In this document: positions 46,814-59,140 of the stretch, piece by piece
Layout of the letters: each line of letters opens with the position of its first letter
Numbering within the stretch: position 1 is the first letter of the stretch
Assembly (NCBI GenBank): GCA_034440635.1
Contig: JAOTON010002088.1
Coordinates: 62,001 to 126,000, forward strand
Reading direction: 5' to 3'
Length of the DNA: 64,000 bases
Origin: Lepas anatifera
Taxonomy: Eukaryota > Arthropoda > Thecostraca > Lepadidae
Position numbers and translations under genes: made by a program
The notes under the pieces: model-generated
The model's input: only the letters and a program-made list of their open reading frames with translations
Database searches by the model: none
Told to the model about the DNA's origin: nothing

Positions 46814-49709
46814 CAACACTGCACTTGTTCTGGGACTACGCTCGAGAGTTAGAAAGATGGCAAAGCTGTTATTTCAGTTACAGTTCCTACTTCAAACAGC
46901 AAAGGTTATTCCCCAGTTCTGATTCCAACCACAAATAGGTTTCTACATAACGCTGCAACGTCTGTCTAGTCTGTTGACTAATTGGCATCATCATATAATG
47001 TTTGTGAGCACGTAAAGCATTTATTTTAATTGCATCAATGCTCTCCAGCGCTACTGGTTACTGCTCGCTGACGAATTCCGTTTGCCTCTACTTGCCCATC
47101 TTTTATTGCAGCTGAAAAAGCCAAATGAAGTTATTTAATACGGCCCAATGTTTGTGAGCCCTGTTTATATTTGGAAAAACCCTGTACTTGTGAGCATGTG
47201 AAGCATGTGAAGCATGTGAAGCATTCATTTCAACTGCATCATGGCCCTACAAGCAGTACAGGTTATCACTACCTGGCTTCTCTGTCTGTCTCTTTGCCGG
47301 TCTGTCGCATCAGCTTAAAAATAAAATGCATTTTTTTACAACAACCCAAAGTTATTGTCCCATCTTCACCTTTGGCATTACCCTGTATTATTTGTGAGCA
47401 CGAGAAGCATTCATTTCAAATGCATCACTGCCTTACAAGCCGTACAGGTTATCGCTACTTGGCTTCTTTTCTCCGTCTCTATTCGCCGGTCTGTCTGTTC
47501 AGCATAAAAAGATAAATGCAGTTTTTTTACAACATCCTGAATATTGTGTCCTATCTTCATTTGTGGCATTACCCTGTACTGTTTGTGAGCATGTGAAGCA
47601 TGCACTTGAATTGCATCACTGCCCTACAAGCCGGACAGGATATTGCGTTTTGCCTTCTTTCCTCCGTCTAAATTCATCCATCTGTCTGCTCAGCTTACAA
47701 AGATAGATGTTGTAATTTAATACGGCCTGAGTTTGTGTGTGCGCTGTTTACTTTTGGCATTACCCTGTACTGTTTGTGAGCATGTGAAGTATTCTTTTCA
47801 ATTGCATCACTGCCCTACAAGCGGTACAGGTTATCGCTACCTGGCTTCTGCTGTCTCTCTCTATTTTTCCCGTCGGTCTGTTCAGTTTAAAAAATGCAGC
47901 GTTTTTACAATATCCGAAGATTTTGTTCCATGTTCATTGGTGGCATTACCCTGTACTGTTTGTGAGCATGTGAAGCATTCATTTCAATTGCATCACTGCC
48001 CTACAGGCGGTACAGGCTATCGCTAACTGGCTTCTTTTGTCTGTTTTGATTGGCATATCTGTCTGCTCGAGCTTAAAAGATAAAAGCAGTTTCTTTTACA
48101 ACCGCCCAAAGCTTGTGTCCCATGTTTACTTTTGTCATTACCCTGTACTGTTTCTGACCATGTCAAACATTCATTACAATTGCATCACTGCTCTCCAGCG
48201 GTACAGGGTATTGCTTCCTGACGTATTACGTCTGCCTCTACTTGTCCATCTTTTTGTTCAGCACAAAACGTCAAATGCAGTTATTCAATATAGCCTAAAG
48301 TTTGTGTGCCCTGTATATGTTTGCAAATGCCCTGTACTGTTTGTGAGCATGTGAAGCATATATTTAGATTGTATCACTGCTCTCCAAGCGGTACAGGACT
48401 CTGTTTCTTACCTTCTGCCGTCTGTCTCTACTCGTCCGTCTGCCTGTTTAGCTTGAAAAGAAAAATGTTGTAATTTAATACGCCCTCAAGCTTTTTGATG
48501 TGTTTACTTTTGGCATTGCCCTGTACTGTTTGTGAGCATGTGAAGCATTCATTTCAGTTGCATCACTGCTTCATCAGCGGTACTTGATATTGTTTTTTCC
48601 CCTTCTTCCGTCTCTCTCTACTCGTCTGTCTGTTTTTAAAGCTCATAAAAATAAATGTAGTTATTCAAGAATCCCCGGAATTTGTATACCCAGCTCTTAT
48701 TTGGCATTACCCTGTACTGTTTGTGAGCATGCGAAGCATTCATTTCAATTGCATCACTGCTTTACAAGCGGTACAGGATATTGCATCTTGCCTTTTTCCA
48801 TCTGTTGTTGAGATTCCAAGGTCAAATAAGATTTTCTATTAGGGCCTCTATGTTTGAGTCTTCTGTTAATTCTTTGGCATTACCCTGCTCTGTTTGTGAG
48901 TAAGTGGAGCAGTCACTTTAAATGCATCACTACTCCACAAGCGGTACAGCATCTTGCATGCTGCCTGCTGCCCTCTTCTCTGCTCTTCCGTCTGTCTTTT
49001 GAGCTTAAAGACAAACGACAGGCTCAAAAAGGGGCCGAGATTTCTGTGCCATGTCACCTCTTAACATTACCCTGTACTGTTTGTGAGCATGTGAAGCAGT
49101 GATTTTAATTGCATCACGTCTCTACAAGCGGTACAGGATATTGTACTCTGCCGACTAGCGTATATCGCTTAGGCTTGCAAAAACAAGTCTATTATCCCAT
49201 AATGCTGCTGTTTGTGTACCATGTTAGCTTATTGGGATTACCCTGTCAGCTTGTGAGCATGTGAAGTATTCATTTCAATTGCATCACGGCTCTAAAAACG
49301 GTACAGGTTATTGCTTCTTGCATTTTTATGTCTGACTCTACTTGTCGGTCGGTTTGGTTATGTTAAAAATATAAATGCAGTTATTTATTGCAATCCGAAG
49401 TTTGTGTACCCCGTTCACTTTTAGCACTACTATGTACTGTTTGTGAGCATTAGAAGCATTATTTCAATTGCATCACGTCTCTACAAGCAGTACAGGATAT
49501 TGTAATCTGCCTGTTTAACGTCAATCTCTAGGGCCTACAAGGACAAGAAAGTTTTTTCCATCCTGGTGTAAAGGTTGTGTACCGTGTTATTTAATAATTC
49601 CGCCGCGGTTCAAAAAGTCATCGCCAAACAGGTTACTTGTGCTTGACCACCGTCATATAACATATTTAATGAATCGTATCAGGGCAAACTACAATGCTGC
49701 ACTTACGTT

Positions 49710-49787
49710 GTGAAGCCGGGCAGGAAGAGGGCTCATAGTCATGATAAATCCTACATGACTAAAGCCCCTCTTTTGGTCCAGCTTCAC
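49710..49787. ncRNA. Conserved 78-nt hairpin, copy 2 of 4 (putative)
   Basis: The helices are the same as at 46736-46813; this copy reads GAAGAGGGCTCATAGTCATG, then ATGACTAAAGCCCCTCTTTT. It lies in the long monomer variant at about 49510-49960. Confidence 0.35.
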
Positions 49788-50969
49788 TACCGCTGCACTT
49801 CTTTGGAGCACTAGCCTCGAAGGTTACCAAGATGGCAAAGTAGTTAATTTAAATACAATACCTAGTTCAACCGCAAAGGTTATTGCGCAGTTCCGCTTCC
49901 AAACACAAATTCATTTCTAAACAGCGGCGCAACGTTTGTCTGCCCTCTTGACTGATTTGCATTACCCTATACTGTTTGTGGGCATGTAAAGCATTCATTT
50001 CAGTTCCATTACTGTTCTACAAGCGGTAGAGGATATTGTATCCTCCACTCTTCCATGTGTTTATAGTCGTCCATCTGTTTGCTCCGATTACAAAGATAAA
50101 AGCATTTATTTAATACAGTCGAAAGTTTGTGCGCCCTGTTCACTTTAAGCATTATTCTGTACTGTTTGTGAGCATGTGAAGCCGATATTTCAATTGCATC
50201 ACTGCTCTCCAAGAAGAACAGGAAGCCTTTTAGCCTTTCAGGTAGCCTTTTACCTTCTTCCGTCTGTCTGAACTCGTCCGCCGGTCTGTTCAGCTGAAAA
50301 ATATAAATGCAATTTTCTTTTACAACGGTCCGAAGATTATGACCCATGTTCATTTTGGCATTACCCTGTACTGTTTGTGAGCATGTGAAGCATTCATTTA
50401 ATTTGCATCACTGCTCCCCAGCGGTACAGGTTATTGCTTCCTGACTTTTTCTATCTGTCTCTACTCGTCCGTCTGTCTGTTCAGCTGGCAAAGATAAATG
50501 CTGGAATTTAATACGGCCTGAAGTTTGTGTGATCTGCTTACTTTTGGCATTACCCTACACTGTTTGTGAGCATATGAAGCATTCATTTCAATTGCATCAC
50601 TGCTCTACAATTGGTACAGCATATTGCTTTATGCATTCTTCCGACTGTCTCTACTCATCCCACCGTCTGTTCGGCTTAAAAAGTAAAATGCGGTTATTTC
50701 ATTCAGTCCAAAAATTGTGTGCTCTGTTCACTTTTGGCATTACCCTGCACTGTTTGTGAGCAAGTGAAACATTCATTTCAATTGTTTTGCTTCTCTACAA
50801 GCGGTACAGGTTATTGCTTTCTTCCTTCTTCTGTCTGTTTCTATTTGTCCGTCTGTCTGTTCAGCTTGCAAAGATAAATGCTGTAATATAAGATGGCCGA
50901 AGTTTTTAAGCCCTCTTCACTTCTGCCATTACCCTGTACTGTTTTTGAACGTGGCAAATATTTATTTAA

Positions 50970-51986
50970 CACGCGCCCCGCTGGGGTCCCTGGCATGACG
51001 CGCCCCGCTGGGGGCTTTCGTTTTTCGCCTCCCCTCTCCGTATCTCATTTCCCACGAAAGCTAAAGAAAAATTACGGGCGGCGTTCGAAAGCTCTTGAAA
51101 AGACGATGAGATTTTATACGAACAACTTTTAATGTCAGGTCAATATTGAGGTCAGCATAGGTTAAAGAAGGTTCCATACGCTTACAAGAGAGCAGTGTAC
51201 GTTTCTCTCTCTAGATTTGTACTCAGTGAAACTAGAGCAAATATGTATGCATCATTAGATTCCTCTCATCACGGCGAATCGAATGATGTATGATATGACC
51301 TTGCTAGGTCAAATAGTGAAAATAACCTGATCTCGAGCTAGGTTAGGGTCACAGAGTGACCTAATATGGTCATGTTGCATACCAATCGACTCCCCGTGAC
51401 AATATAAGCACAGTGCAAGCAAAATGGGAGCATTATCTCAATTCAGTGAGAAGTTATTGGCAAAACAATCACTCTATGCTCCGTGACCTGATATGACCTT
51501 TGAAAGGTGAGATGCTCAAAAATTCGACTTTTTGGTTAAGATCGTGGTAAGAATAAACGGTTTGAGGATTTTCAGCTTCATCTATCCTGTATTTAGTGAA
51601 AACGAGCCCCCTCTATTTTTCACCACAGACTTATAATGGGGTGACCAAAACATTCACTCCACCATAGGTAAATATTATCAAAATTTCGAGATAGCAGATT
51701 TGTAGACCCTTATGATCTCATCATATTGTGAAAGTTCCAAACTAAGCGGTTCGCTGATGTTCCCTGGGCACCGCTTCAAACTCGTGATTTTAGGTTTTGA
51801 GGTCAGGTCACTTGACCTTGATTAGCACCTTGACTTGACATGACCTAACCTAAAAAATTTGGTTCGATGTATAAAATTGATCAGGGATAAGGTACTGTAA
51901 GTTTCGTTGTTCTGTGTTCCTTCGTTTTTTGCGTTATCTGGGGAAAACCAGGAGGGGGGCGAACTTTGCCCCCAGCAGGGCGCGTG
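50970..51986. mobile_element. TTAA-target DNA transposon, family member 1
   Basis: TTAA flanks it (50966-50969 and 51987-51990), and removing one copy restores the satellite core (TATTTAAATTGCATAACTGC). The ends are CACGCGCCCCGCTGGGG and CCCCAGCAGGGCGCGTG. At 1,017 bp it has no transposase. The interior is rich in GACC/GGTC motifs (TATGACCTTGCTAGGTCAAA, GTCACTTGACCTTGATT) and resembles the element at 62672-63692 in layout, size and ends. A TTAA target occurs in piggyBac, Kolobok and Sola3-type transposons. Confidence 0.88.
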
Positions 51987-52719
51987 TTAAATTGCATAAC
52001 TGCTTTTACCAGCGGTACTGGATATTGTTTTCTCCTTACTTTTGTCTGTCTCTACTCTTCCGTCTGTTTGTACAGCTTATAAAAATAAATGCAGTTATTC
52101 AAAAATCCCCGAATTTTGCGCACCATGATCTTATTTCGCATTACCATGTACTGTTTGTGAGCATGTGAAGCCTTGATTTCAATTGCATCACTGCTTTACA
52201 AGCAGTACAGGGTATTGCATCCTACTTGCTTCCATCTGCGGTTGAGATTGCAAGGACAAATAAGATTCTCCATTAGGATTTAGGGTCCCTATGTCTGCGT
52301 CTTCTCTTAACTCTTTGGCATTACCCTGCACTGTTTGTTGAATAAGTGAAACAGTCACTTCAATTGCATCAATACTCTACAAGCGGTACAGGATATTGTA
52401 CTCTGCCGCTTAGTGTATATCTCTTGGGCTTAAAAAGACAAGTCCATTATCCCATCATGGTGTTATGTTTGTGGAGCGTGTTAGCTTATTGGGATTATCC
52501 TGTAAGCTTGCGCATGTGAAACATTCATTTCAATTACATGAAGGCTCTACAACGGTACAGGTCATTGCTTCCTGCATTCTTCTGTTTGTCTCTACTCGTC
52601 CATCGGTTTGTTAAGGTTAAAAAGATAAAGCATTTATTCATTGCAATCCGAAGTCTGGGTGCCCTGTTCACTTTTAGCAATACTATGTACTGTTTGTGAG
52701 CATGTGAAGCATTCCTTCA

Positions 52720-53554
52720 CCTTGTTTCTTGCAATTTGCTGATGACACCGCTGAAACATACTGAGCTAAAAGTACTCTTGAACTTCAGACAATCGTACAA
52801 GATGACCTACCAAAGATCAGTAAATGGTTAATTAGCAACCGACTAACAGTAAATGCACAAAAAACTACTTTACCAGATTTTTACTAAAAACACGCACCAT
52901 TCTGACATAAACATATTCTTATTGGGTAAAAACTTAGTCGCAAACCTGAGAAAGTATCTTGGCATAATAATTGACGAGGACCTGAAGTGGGACCCACATA
53001 TCAGAGGCATTGAAGTCACCATCTCTCGAAACATTGGCCTTATAGCAAGAATATGAAAATTCCTAAAGCCCAACCACATTGTCCTTCTCTACAACTCTCT
53101 AGTACTCTCCCATCTATCCTACGGAATACAAGTCTGGGGAGTTACATATCCTTCAAAACTGACTCGATTGAAGATTCTCCAAAATAAATTTGTCTGTATC
53201 ATTGACTCTGCAGACCGGATAGCTCCATCCAGCCCCATCTTCAAAAATTATTGCAATCTGAAAATACACGATCCAGTCATACTGTTTCAACTAATGGTTC
53301 TCCATATCTTTCTGAACCACTCACTTCCAAGGCCACTTGCAGAAAGATTTGCCCTTTCTGATCATGAAAGAAACATGGTCGTCCGACAGCCCAAGCATTT
53401 TGAAGTTCCCTTCACTTCATTGGTGTACAGAACATTTTCCTTATTCATCTCTGCTCCCAGGATTTGGAATGAAAATATCGCTAGTAGAATCAGAAATCTA
53501 TCAGATGTGCCTAGTTGTAAGTTCATCTTTAAGAAAGTGGTCATATATTTATAG
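52720..53554 (+). pseudogene. Reverse transcriptase, C-terminal half (CR1/Jockey-like)
   Basis: The catalytic FADD motif is encoded at 52735-52746. It is followed by LQTIVQDDLPKISKWLISNR, a typical WL..N.L.VN segment. An in-frame stop (about 52762) and a frameshift near 52860 precede LRKYLGIIIDEDLKWDPHI, the conserved LG..ID..L.W..H motif. After another stop (53056), VLLYNSLVLSHLSYGIQVWG and a ~128-codon C-terminal stretch end at 53552. The thumb and C-terminal parts are in good order, so the copy is only moderately old. It is inactive because it is truncated and broken. Confidence 0.88.
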
Positions 53555-53840
53555 ATCTTTACTGAGGCTCCAACTCTATTTTGTTCTTGTTCTATTCCTT
53601 GGTGATATTGCTTGTATTTAAGTGCTCCTTTACGCCTTATTTACCGTTACATGTTTTACATGTCCCTTTTTCTTTCGTTTCACACGGAGCCGACAGCCTC
53701 CCGTTGCCGTTGGCTCACCCTCCAGTGCACGAGCACTGCAGGCCCTTCATGTCTGGTAAGGTGTGATCGAGGCTCGTGTGCGGGTTGTTCTCCCCATGTG
53801 AATGTGACCGTGACTGTGCGTCCGTGCGTACGTGTGTGAC

Positions 53841-54025
53841 TGTGTGTTTCGTATCCCATCATAGTTGTTCGTAGATAAACCCCAAAAATCAATAGTTGTT
53901 CGTACACCTGTTTCCCTCTCAGGAATGAGTGTGTGTGTATTTTGTGTGTTTCGTATCCCATCGTAGTTTTTCGTAGATAAGCCCTAAAAATCAATAGTTG
54001 TTCGTAGACTTGTTTCACTCTCAGG
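53841..54025 (+). repeat. Tandem duplication (~102 bp) in the LINE 3' region
   Basis: TGTGTGTTTCGTATCCCATC starts at 53841 and again at 53943. Each copy also has AAAATCAATAGTTGTTCGTA and a CTCTCAGG end. Tandem repeats are common in LINE untranslated regions. Confidence 0.8.
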
Positions 54026-54571
54026 TTATGTCATCTCTCATCCAAATAAGTGCATCACAGTCCTTCATCCCACTACATGTAAGAGCAAAGGTATATTCGG
54101 CGCCAAAAGAAAGCTGTAATCGTTATTTCCATCAGCACCAAATTTAAAACTTTCGCCCGTCAACAGAAGATGAAGACGGACACATAGATTGTATTCCCGT
54201 CCCCTGCTTTCTACACCACAGGCCCACCCAGTGCTCATTCTATGATTTCCTATATTATGCATCTCATCCACATCTGTGTGCATGCCTTTGTAAATGTCTG
54301 AATGTCCGAAAACACACGTGTATGGCATCAATTGCATCACGTCTCAACAAGCGGTACAGGATATTGTACTCAGCCTGCTTAGCGTGTATCTCTTGGGCTT
54401 ACAAGGACACGAAGTTTTTCCATGCTGGTGTAAAGTTTGTGTACCGTGTTTTTCAATAATCCCGCCGCAGTTCAATAAGTCATCAACAAACAGGTTTCTC
54501 GTGATTGACCACAGTCATATAACATATTTAATGGATCGTACCAGGACAAACTACAATCCTGCACTTAAGTT

Positions 54572-54649
54572 GTGAAGCCGGACAGGAAGAGGGGTCATAG
54601 TCATTATAAATCTCACATGACTAAAGCCCCTCTTTCGGTCTAACTTCAC
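54572..54649. ncRNA. Conserved 78-nt hairpin, copy 3 of 4 (putative)
   Basis: The stem pairs GTGAAGCCG with CGG..CTTCAC, GAAGAGGGG with CCCCTCTTTC, and AGTCAT with ATGACT. It lies in the long variant at about 54390-54820 and is nearly identical to the copy at 56020. Confidence 0.35.
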
Positions 54650-56019
54650 TAACGCTGCACTTATTTTGGCACTAGCCTCGAAGGTTAGCAAGATGGCGAA
54701 GCAGTTATTTTAAACACAATACTTACTTCAAACCGCAAAAGTTATTCCCCAGTTCGGCTTCCAAACACAAATACGTTTCTAAATAACGGCACAACGTTTG
54801 TCTGCCCTCTTGACTAGTTTTTATTATCCTATACTGTTTGTGAGCATGTAAAGCATTTATTTCAAGTTGCATTACTGTTCTACAAGCGGTAGAGAATATT
54901 GCTTCCTGCATTCTTCCATGTGTCTCTAGTCGTCCATATGTTTCCACCGACTACAAAGATAAACGCAGTTATTTAATACGGTCTAAAGTGTGTGCGCCCT
55001 GTTCACTTTGGGAATTATTCTGTACTGTTTGTGAGCATGTGAAGCAGTGATTTCAATTGCATCAATGCTCTACAAGCAGTACAGGGTATTGCATCCTACT
55101 TGCTTGTACCTGCTGTTGAGATTGCAAGGACAAATATGATTATCCATTAAGATTTAAGGCCCCTATGTTTGCGTCTTCTGTTAACTATTTGGCATTAGCC
55201 TGCACTGTGTGAGTAATTGAAGCAGTCACTTCAATTACGTCACTACTCTACAAGCGGAGCAGGATATTACATCCTACCTGCTGCCCTCTCCTCTGCTCTT
55301 CCGTCTGTCTTTTGAGCTTAAAGACAAACGACATTCTCCAAAAGGACCCGAGATTTCAATGCACCGTCAACTTTTAACATTACCCTGTACTGTTTGTGAG
55401 CATGTGAAGCAGTGATTTCAATTGCATCACGTCTCTACAAGCGGTACAGGATATTGTACTCGGCTGCGTAGTGTATATCTCTTGGGTTTAAAGAGACAAG
55501 TCTATTATCCCATCATGGTTTTATGTCTGTGCATCGTTTTAGCTTACTGGGATTACCCTGTAAACTTGAGCATGTGAAACATTCATTTCAATTACATGAA
55601 GGCTCTACAACGGTACAGGTCATTGCTTCCTGCATTCTTCTGTCTGTCTCTACTCGTCCGTCGGATTGTTTAGGTTAAAAATATCAATGCAGTTATTTAT
55701 TGCAATCCAAAGTTTGTGAGCCTTGTTCACTTTTAGCAATACTATGTACTGTTTGTGAGGATGTAAAGCATTCCTTCAATTGCATCACGTCTCTACAAGC
55801 GGTACGGGCTATTGTACTCTGCCTGCTTAGCGTGTATCTCTTGGGCTTACAGGGACACGAAAGTTTTTCCATCCTGGTGTAAAGTTTGAGTACCATGTTT
55901 TTCAATAATCCCACCGCGGTTCAATAAGTCATCAACAAATAGGTTTCTCGTGCTACACCACAGTCATATAATATATCTAATGGATCGTAACAGGACAAAC
56001 TACAATCCTGCACTTCGTT

Positions 56020-56097
56020 GTGAAGCCGGACAGGAAGAGGGGTCATAGCCATTATAAATCTCACATGACTAAAGCCCCTCTTTCGGTCTAACTTCAC
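56020..56097. ncRNA. Conserved 78-nt hairpin, copy 4 of 4 (putative)
   Basis: It matches 54572-54649, except that AGTCAT has become AGCCAT, which turns one pair to a mismatch. It lies in the long variant at about 55840-56270. Confidence 0.35.
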
Positions 56098-57722
56098 TAA
56101 CGCTGCACTTCTTTTGGCACTAGCCTCGAAGGTTAGCAAGATGGCGAAGCAGTTATTTCAAATACAGGTCCTACTTCAAACCGCAAAAGATATTGCCCAG
56201 TTCGGCTCCCAAACACAAATACGTTTCTAAACAACGGTGCAACGTTTGTCTGCACTGTTGACTAATAGGCATTACCCTATACTGTTTGTGAGCATGTAAA
56301 GCGTTCATTTCAGTTGCATTACTGTTCTACAAGCGGCAGAGGATATTGTTTCCTGCATTCTTCCATGTGTCTCTAGTCGTTCATATGTTTCCACCGACTA
56401 CAAAGATAAACGCAGTTATTTAATACGGTCTAAAGCGTGTGCGCCCTGTTCACTTTAAGCATTATTCTGTACTGTTTGTGAGCATGTGAAGCATATATTT
56501 CAATTGCATCACCGCTCTCCAAGCAGTACAGGATTCTGCCTTTTACCTTCTTCCGTCTGTCTCTACTCATCCGTCTGTCTCTTCAGCTGAAAAAGATAAA
56601 TGCAGTTTTCTTTTTAGAACGGGCCGAAGATTGTGTCCCATGTTCATTTTTGGCATTACCCTGTACTGTTTGTGAGCATGTGAAGCATTCATTTCATTTG
56701 CATCACTGCTCCCCAGCGGAACAGGTTATTGCTTGCTGACTTCTTTTATCTGTCTCTACTCGTCCGTCTGGATGTTTAGGTTACAAAGAAAATGCAGTAA
56801 TTTAATGTCATCCGAAGTTTGGGTACCCTGTTGAATTTTGGCATGACCGTGTACTGTTTGTGAGCATGTGAGGCATTCACTTTAATTGCATCACTGCCCT
56901 ACAATCGGTACAGGACGTTTCTTTTGCCTCCACCCGTCTGTCTCTACTCGTCCATCTCTCTTTTCAGCTGAAAGCGGGAATGCAGTTATTTAATACGACC
57001 TGAAGTTTGTGTGCACTGTTTATTAGGCACCGCCAAAAAAATACGAATTTTGACATTTCTTTCGGGTCGACCGGATCCAGAATCCTTTGGGTACGTACGT
57101 TCAGAAAATACGAAAATTAATAATTTTCAACATGCCTGGATCCCTCCGCATCGCGCTTGAAGTTTGCCCCTCTCTTGGCAAATGGGGCCCTGCTTATTGC
57201 ATTGCCTTAACAGTCTGTTGCCCTTGGTCAAATTTTGTTTCCATTCAAGTTGAATAAAACACACCTGGTTAATACTCAAACAATGTTTTCTGCACAAAAC
57301 AACTCAATTTCTCCCAGGACCTATCGCAAGATGTACTTTTTGTATATGCCCAAACCAACGTCGCTTCATAGCAAAAACGCTGCTGCACTAATTTACCATT
57401 GTATTAAGTCGCTTCAAAAGGAAACCACAGCAGGTAAATCTGCACAGCAGAAATGACTAGTAGCAGCTTACTGACTCTGAAAAGCTTGTACTTTGGGCTA
57501 GACTCCTCGTTCTTTCTCTATCTTAACTTGACACTGGGACAGTGTTCATTTCATTTCATGTTTTCAAATTCATCACCAACAGGTTTAAAATCCACTGATA
57601 GGTGAAGTCACAGGCTAAAATTGCTGCGGAATGTAAAATATATTAAGCGAGTTAGTAAAACCATACACGAAATCTCATAAAGCACAAGTATACGTACACT
57701 ATAAAATATTAAACTGAGTTTC

Positions 57723-58560
57723 CTAAAACATTTTCACCGTCAATCTAAGCACAAGAGAAAGCGGCGTAGAAGGGATCCACTGCGGTGTACAAGCTCGTAT
57801 GGGCGTTAAATTTCCGCACAGCTCGTGGAAACAGGCAGGTTTGATAGTGGCCTTGTTGGCCTCTTGGACGGATGGAACGTGAATGAGACGCAGTGGCCGG
57901 CCCCTGGTTCGACGCTTAGGGACATGTAACGGTGAACATCTGAGCAGGAAGGCAGACTCTATTCTACCGCAGATAATTTTGTGCACAAAACAGACATCGT
58001 ATTGGTATCTTCTTCAGGCTAAGCTGCTAATATTGAACGATTTTAGGAGTTCGTGATATGAGAGTGATCGAGAAGACCGTGAAGTGTGAACGTGAGAGGC
58101 TAACCATATGAGGAATTTTGGTTGAATTTTGTCGATTCTCTCGAGGTGAGAGGGTGCGGCACCGCCCCAGATGATGCGCCCATACTCAAGGACAGATCAA
58201 ACGTTCCCGAAATTTCCAAAGGGTTCAAATCTAGTTTCCAGTCACTGGACCATGCGATGAGCTGATCGAGATCATTTTGAAGCAGTTTAAATCTACTGGA
58301 GATGCGATCTTGTGATAGAGCTTGACGTCGTCTGAAAATGGTAATATGTCGGTCTGAATTTTTTCCACAAGTTCGTTCATGAACAGCGCAAAGAGTCATA
58401 GTGATACCTGACTAGCCTCCGGCGTTCCAGAGCGAACAAAGGTCCAATCTGAACATTTACCGTTGACGGATACTCGCTGTTTCCGGTCCGAGAGAAAAGT
58501 GTTGAACCAACTCCGGGCAGATGGTTTAGCGAACCCAGTTTAGTATTTTATTGTGTACGC
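57723..58560 (-). pseudogene. Reverse transcriptase fragment (CR1/Jockey-like LINE) in the foldback loop
   Basis: Read on the minus strand from about 58560: SWFNTFLSDRKQRVSVNGK, CSDWTFVRSGTPEASQVSL, then a stop and NELVEKIQTDILPFSDDVKL (an F/SDD form of the catalytic motif). After a frameshift come LQNDLDQLIAWSSDWKLDLN and, further on, a C-terminal part ending at 57723. These match the SWL..YL..R.Q.V.VNG, SG.PQGS, FADD and W...W.L.FN blocks of CR1/Jockey-type reverse transcriptases. The middle is missing and frames are broken, so it is a dead fragment. Confidence 0.82.
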
Positions 58561-59140
58561 ATGTAGGTACATACATTTGAGCTTTTTTGTGGTTGTTTGT
58601 GTGGTTTTACTAATTTAATATATTGTGCATCCCGCTACAGTTCTAACCTGCGACTTGACCTATCAGTGGATTCTGTGCCTGTTGGTGATGAATTTCAAAA
58701 CATGAAATGAGCACAGTTCAAGTATCAAGTCAAGATCGAGAAAGAACGAGGATCTAGCCCAAAGCACAAGCTTTACAGAGTTAGTAAGCTGCTACTACTC
58801 ATTTCTGCTGTGCAGATTTACCTGCTATGGTTTCCTTTTTGAAGCGACTTAATACAATGGTAAATTACTGCATCAGCGTGTTTTATATGAAATAACGTTT
58901 GGGCATTTACAGAAAGTAAATATTGCGATAATTGTTGGGAAAATTTGATTGTTTTGTTGAGAAAACATTATTTGAGCATTAACAGGTTATGTTTTATTCA
59001 CCTTGAATGAAAACAAAATTATACCGAGGCCAACGGACAGTTCAGGCAATGCAGTAATCAGGGCCCCATTTGCCAAGGGAGAAGCAAACTTCAAGTGCGA
59101 TGCGCAGGGATCCAGATATATTGAAAATTACATCGGTCAG

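Larger units (their letters stand above)
52715..54321 (+). mobile_element. 5'-truncated CR1/Jockey-like LINE in the satellite
   Basis: The satellite breaks off at about 52715 and resumes near 54322 with CATCAATTGCATCACGTC. The insertion starts inside the reverse-transcriptase palm domain and continues through the ORF end (53554) and a long 3' untranslated region. That region holds a ~102-bp tandem duplication (53841-54025). No simple tail or target duplication was resolved. Its orientation is the same as the satellite top strand. Confidence 0.8.
44740..57023 (+). repeat. ~190-bp satellite array (main block) with conserved hairpin core
   Basis: Monomers repeat every 188-191 bp (for example core positions 47390, 47578, 47769, 47957, 48148, 48337, 48527, 48717). 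The best conserved part is TTACCCTGTACTGTTTGTGA, then GCATGTGAAGCATTCATTTC, AATTGCATCACTGC and CTACAAGCGGTACAGG. TGTACTGTTTGT and ACAAGCGGTACA can pair at 10 of 12 positions. The rest (CCGTCTGTCTCTAC, a GATAAATGCAGTTATTTAAT-like stretch, GAAGTTTGTGTGCCCTGTTC) drifts more. Monomers are clearly diverged, so the array is old. I estimate around forty cores here. Insertions are listed separately. Confidence 0.95.

Noticed and set aside
47733..48026. Recurrent peptide CTVCEHVKHSFQLHHC resembling a zinc finger
   Set aside because: It is the translation of the satellite core. Monomer lengths of 188-191 bp are mostly not multiples of three, so the frame is not kept, and stops intervene between most copies.
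52735..52756. CTGATGA followed by GAAAC, hammerhead-like
   Set aside because: The 7 nt between them cannot form stem II, and the string encodes the ADD motif of the reverse transcriptase. Coincidence.
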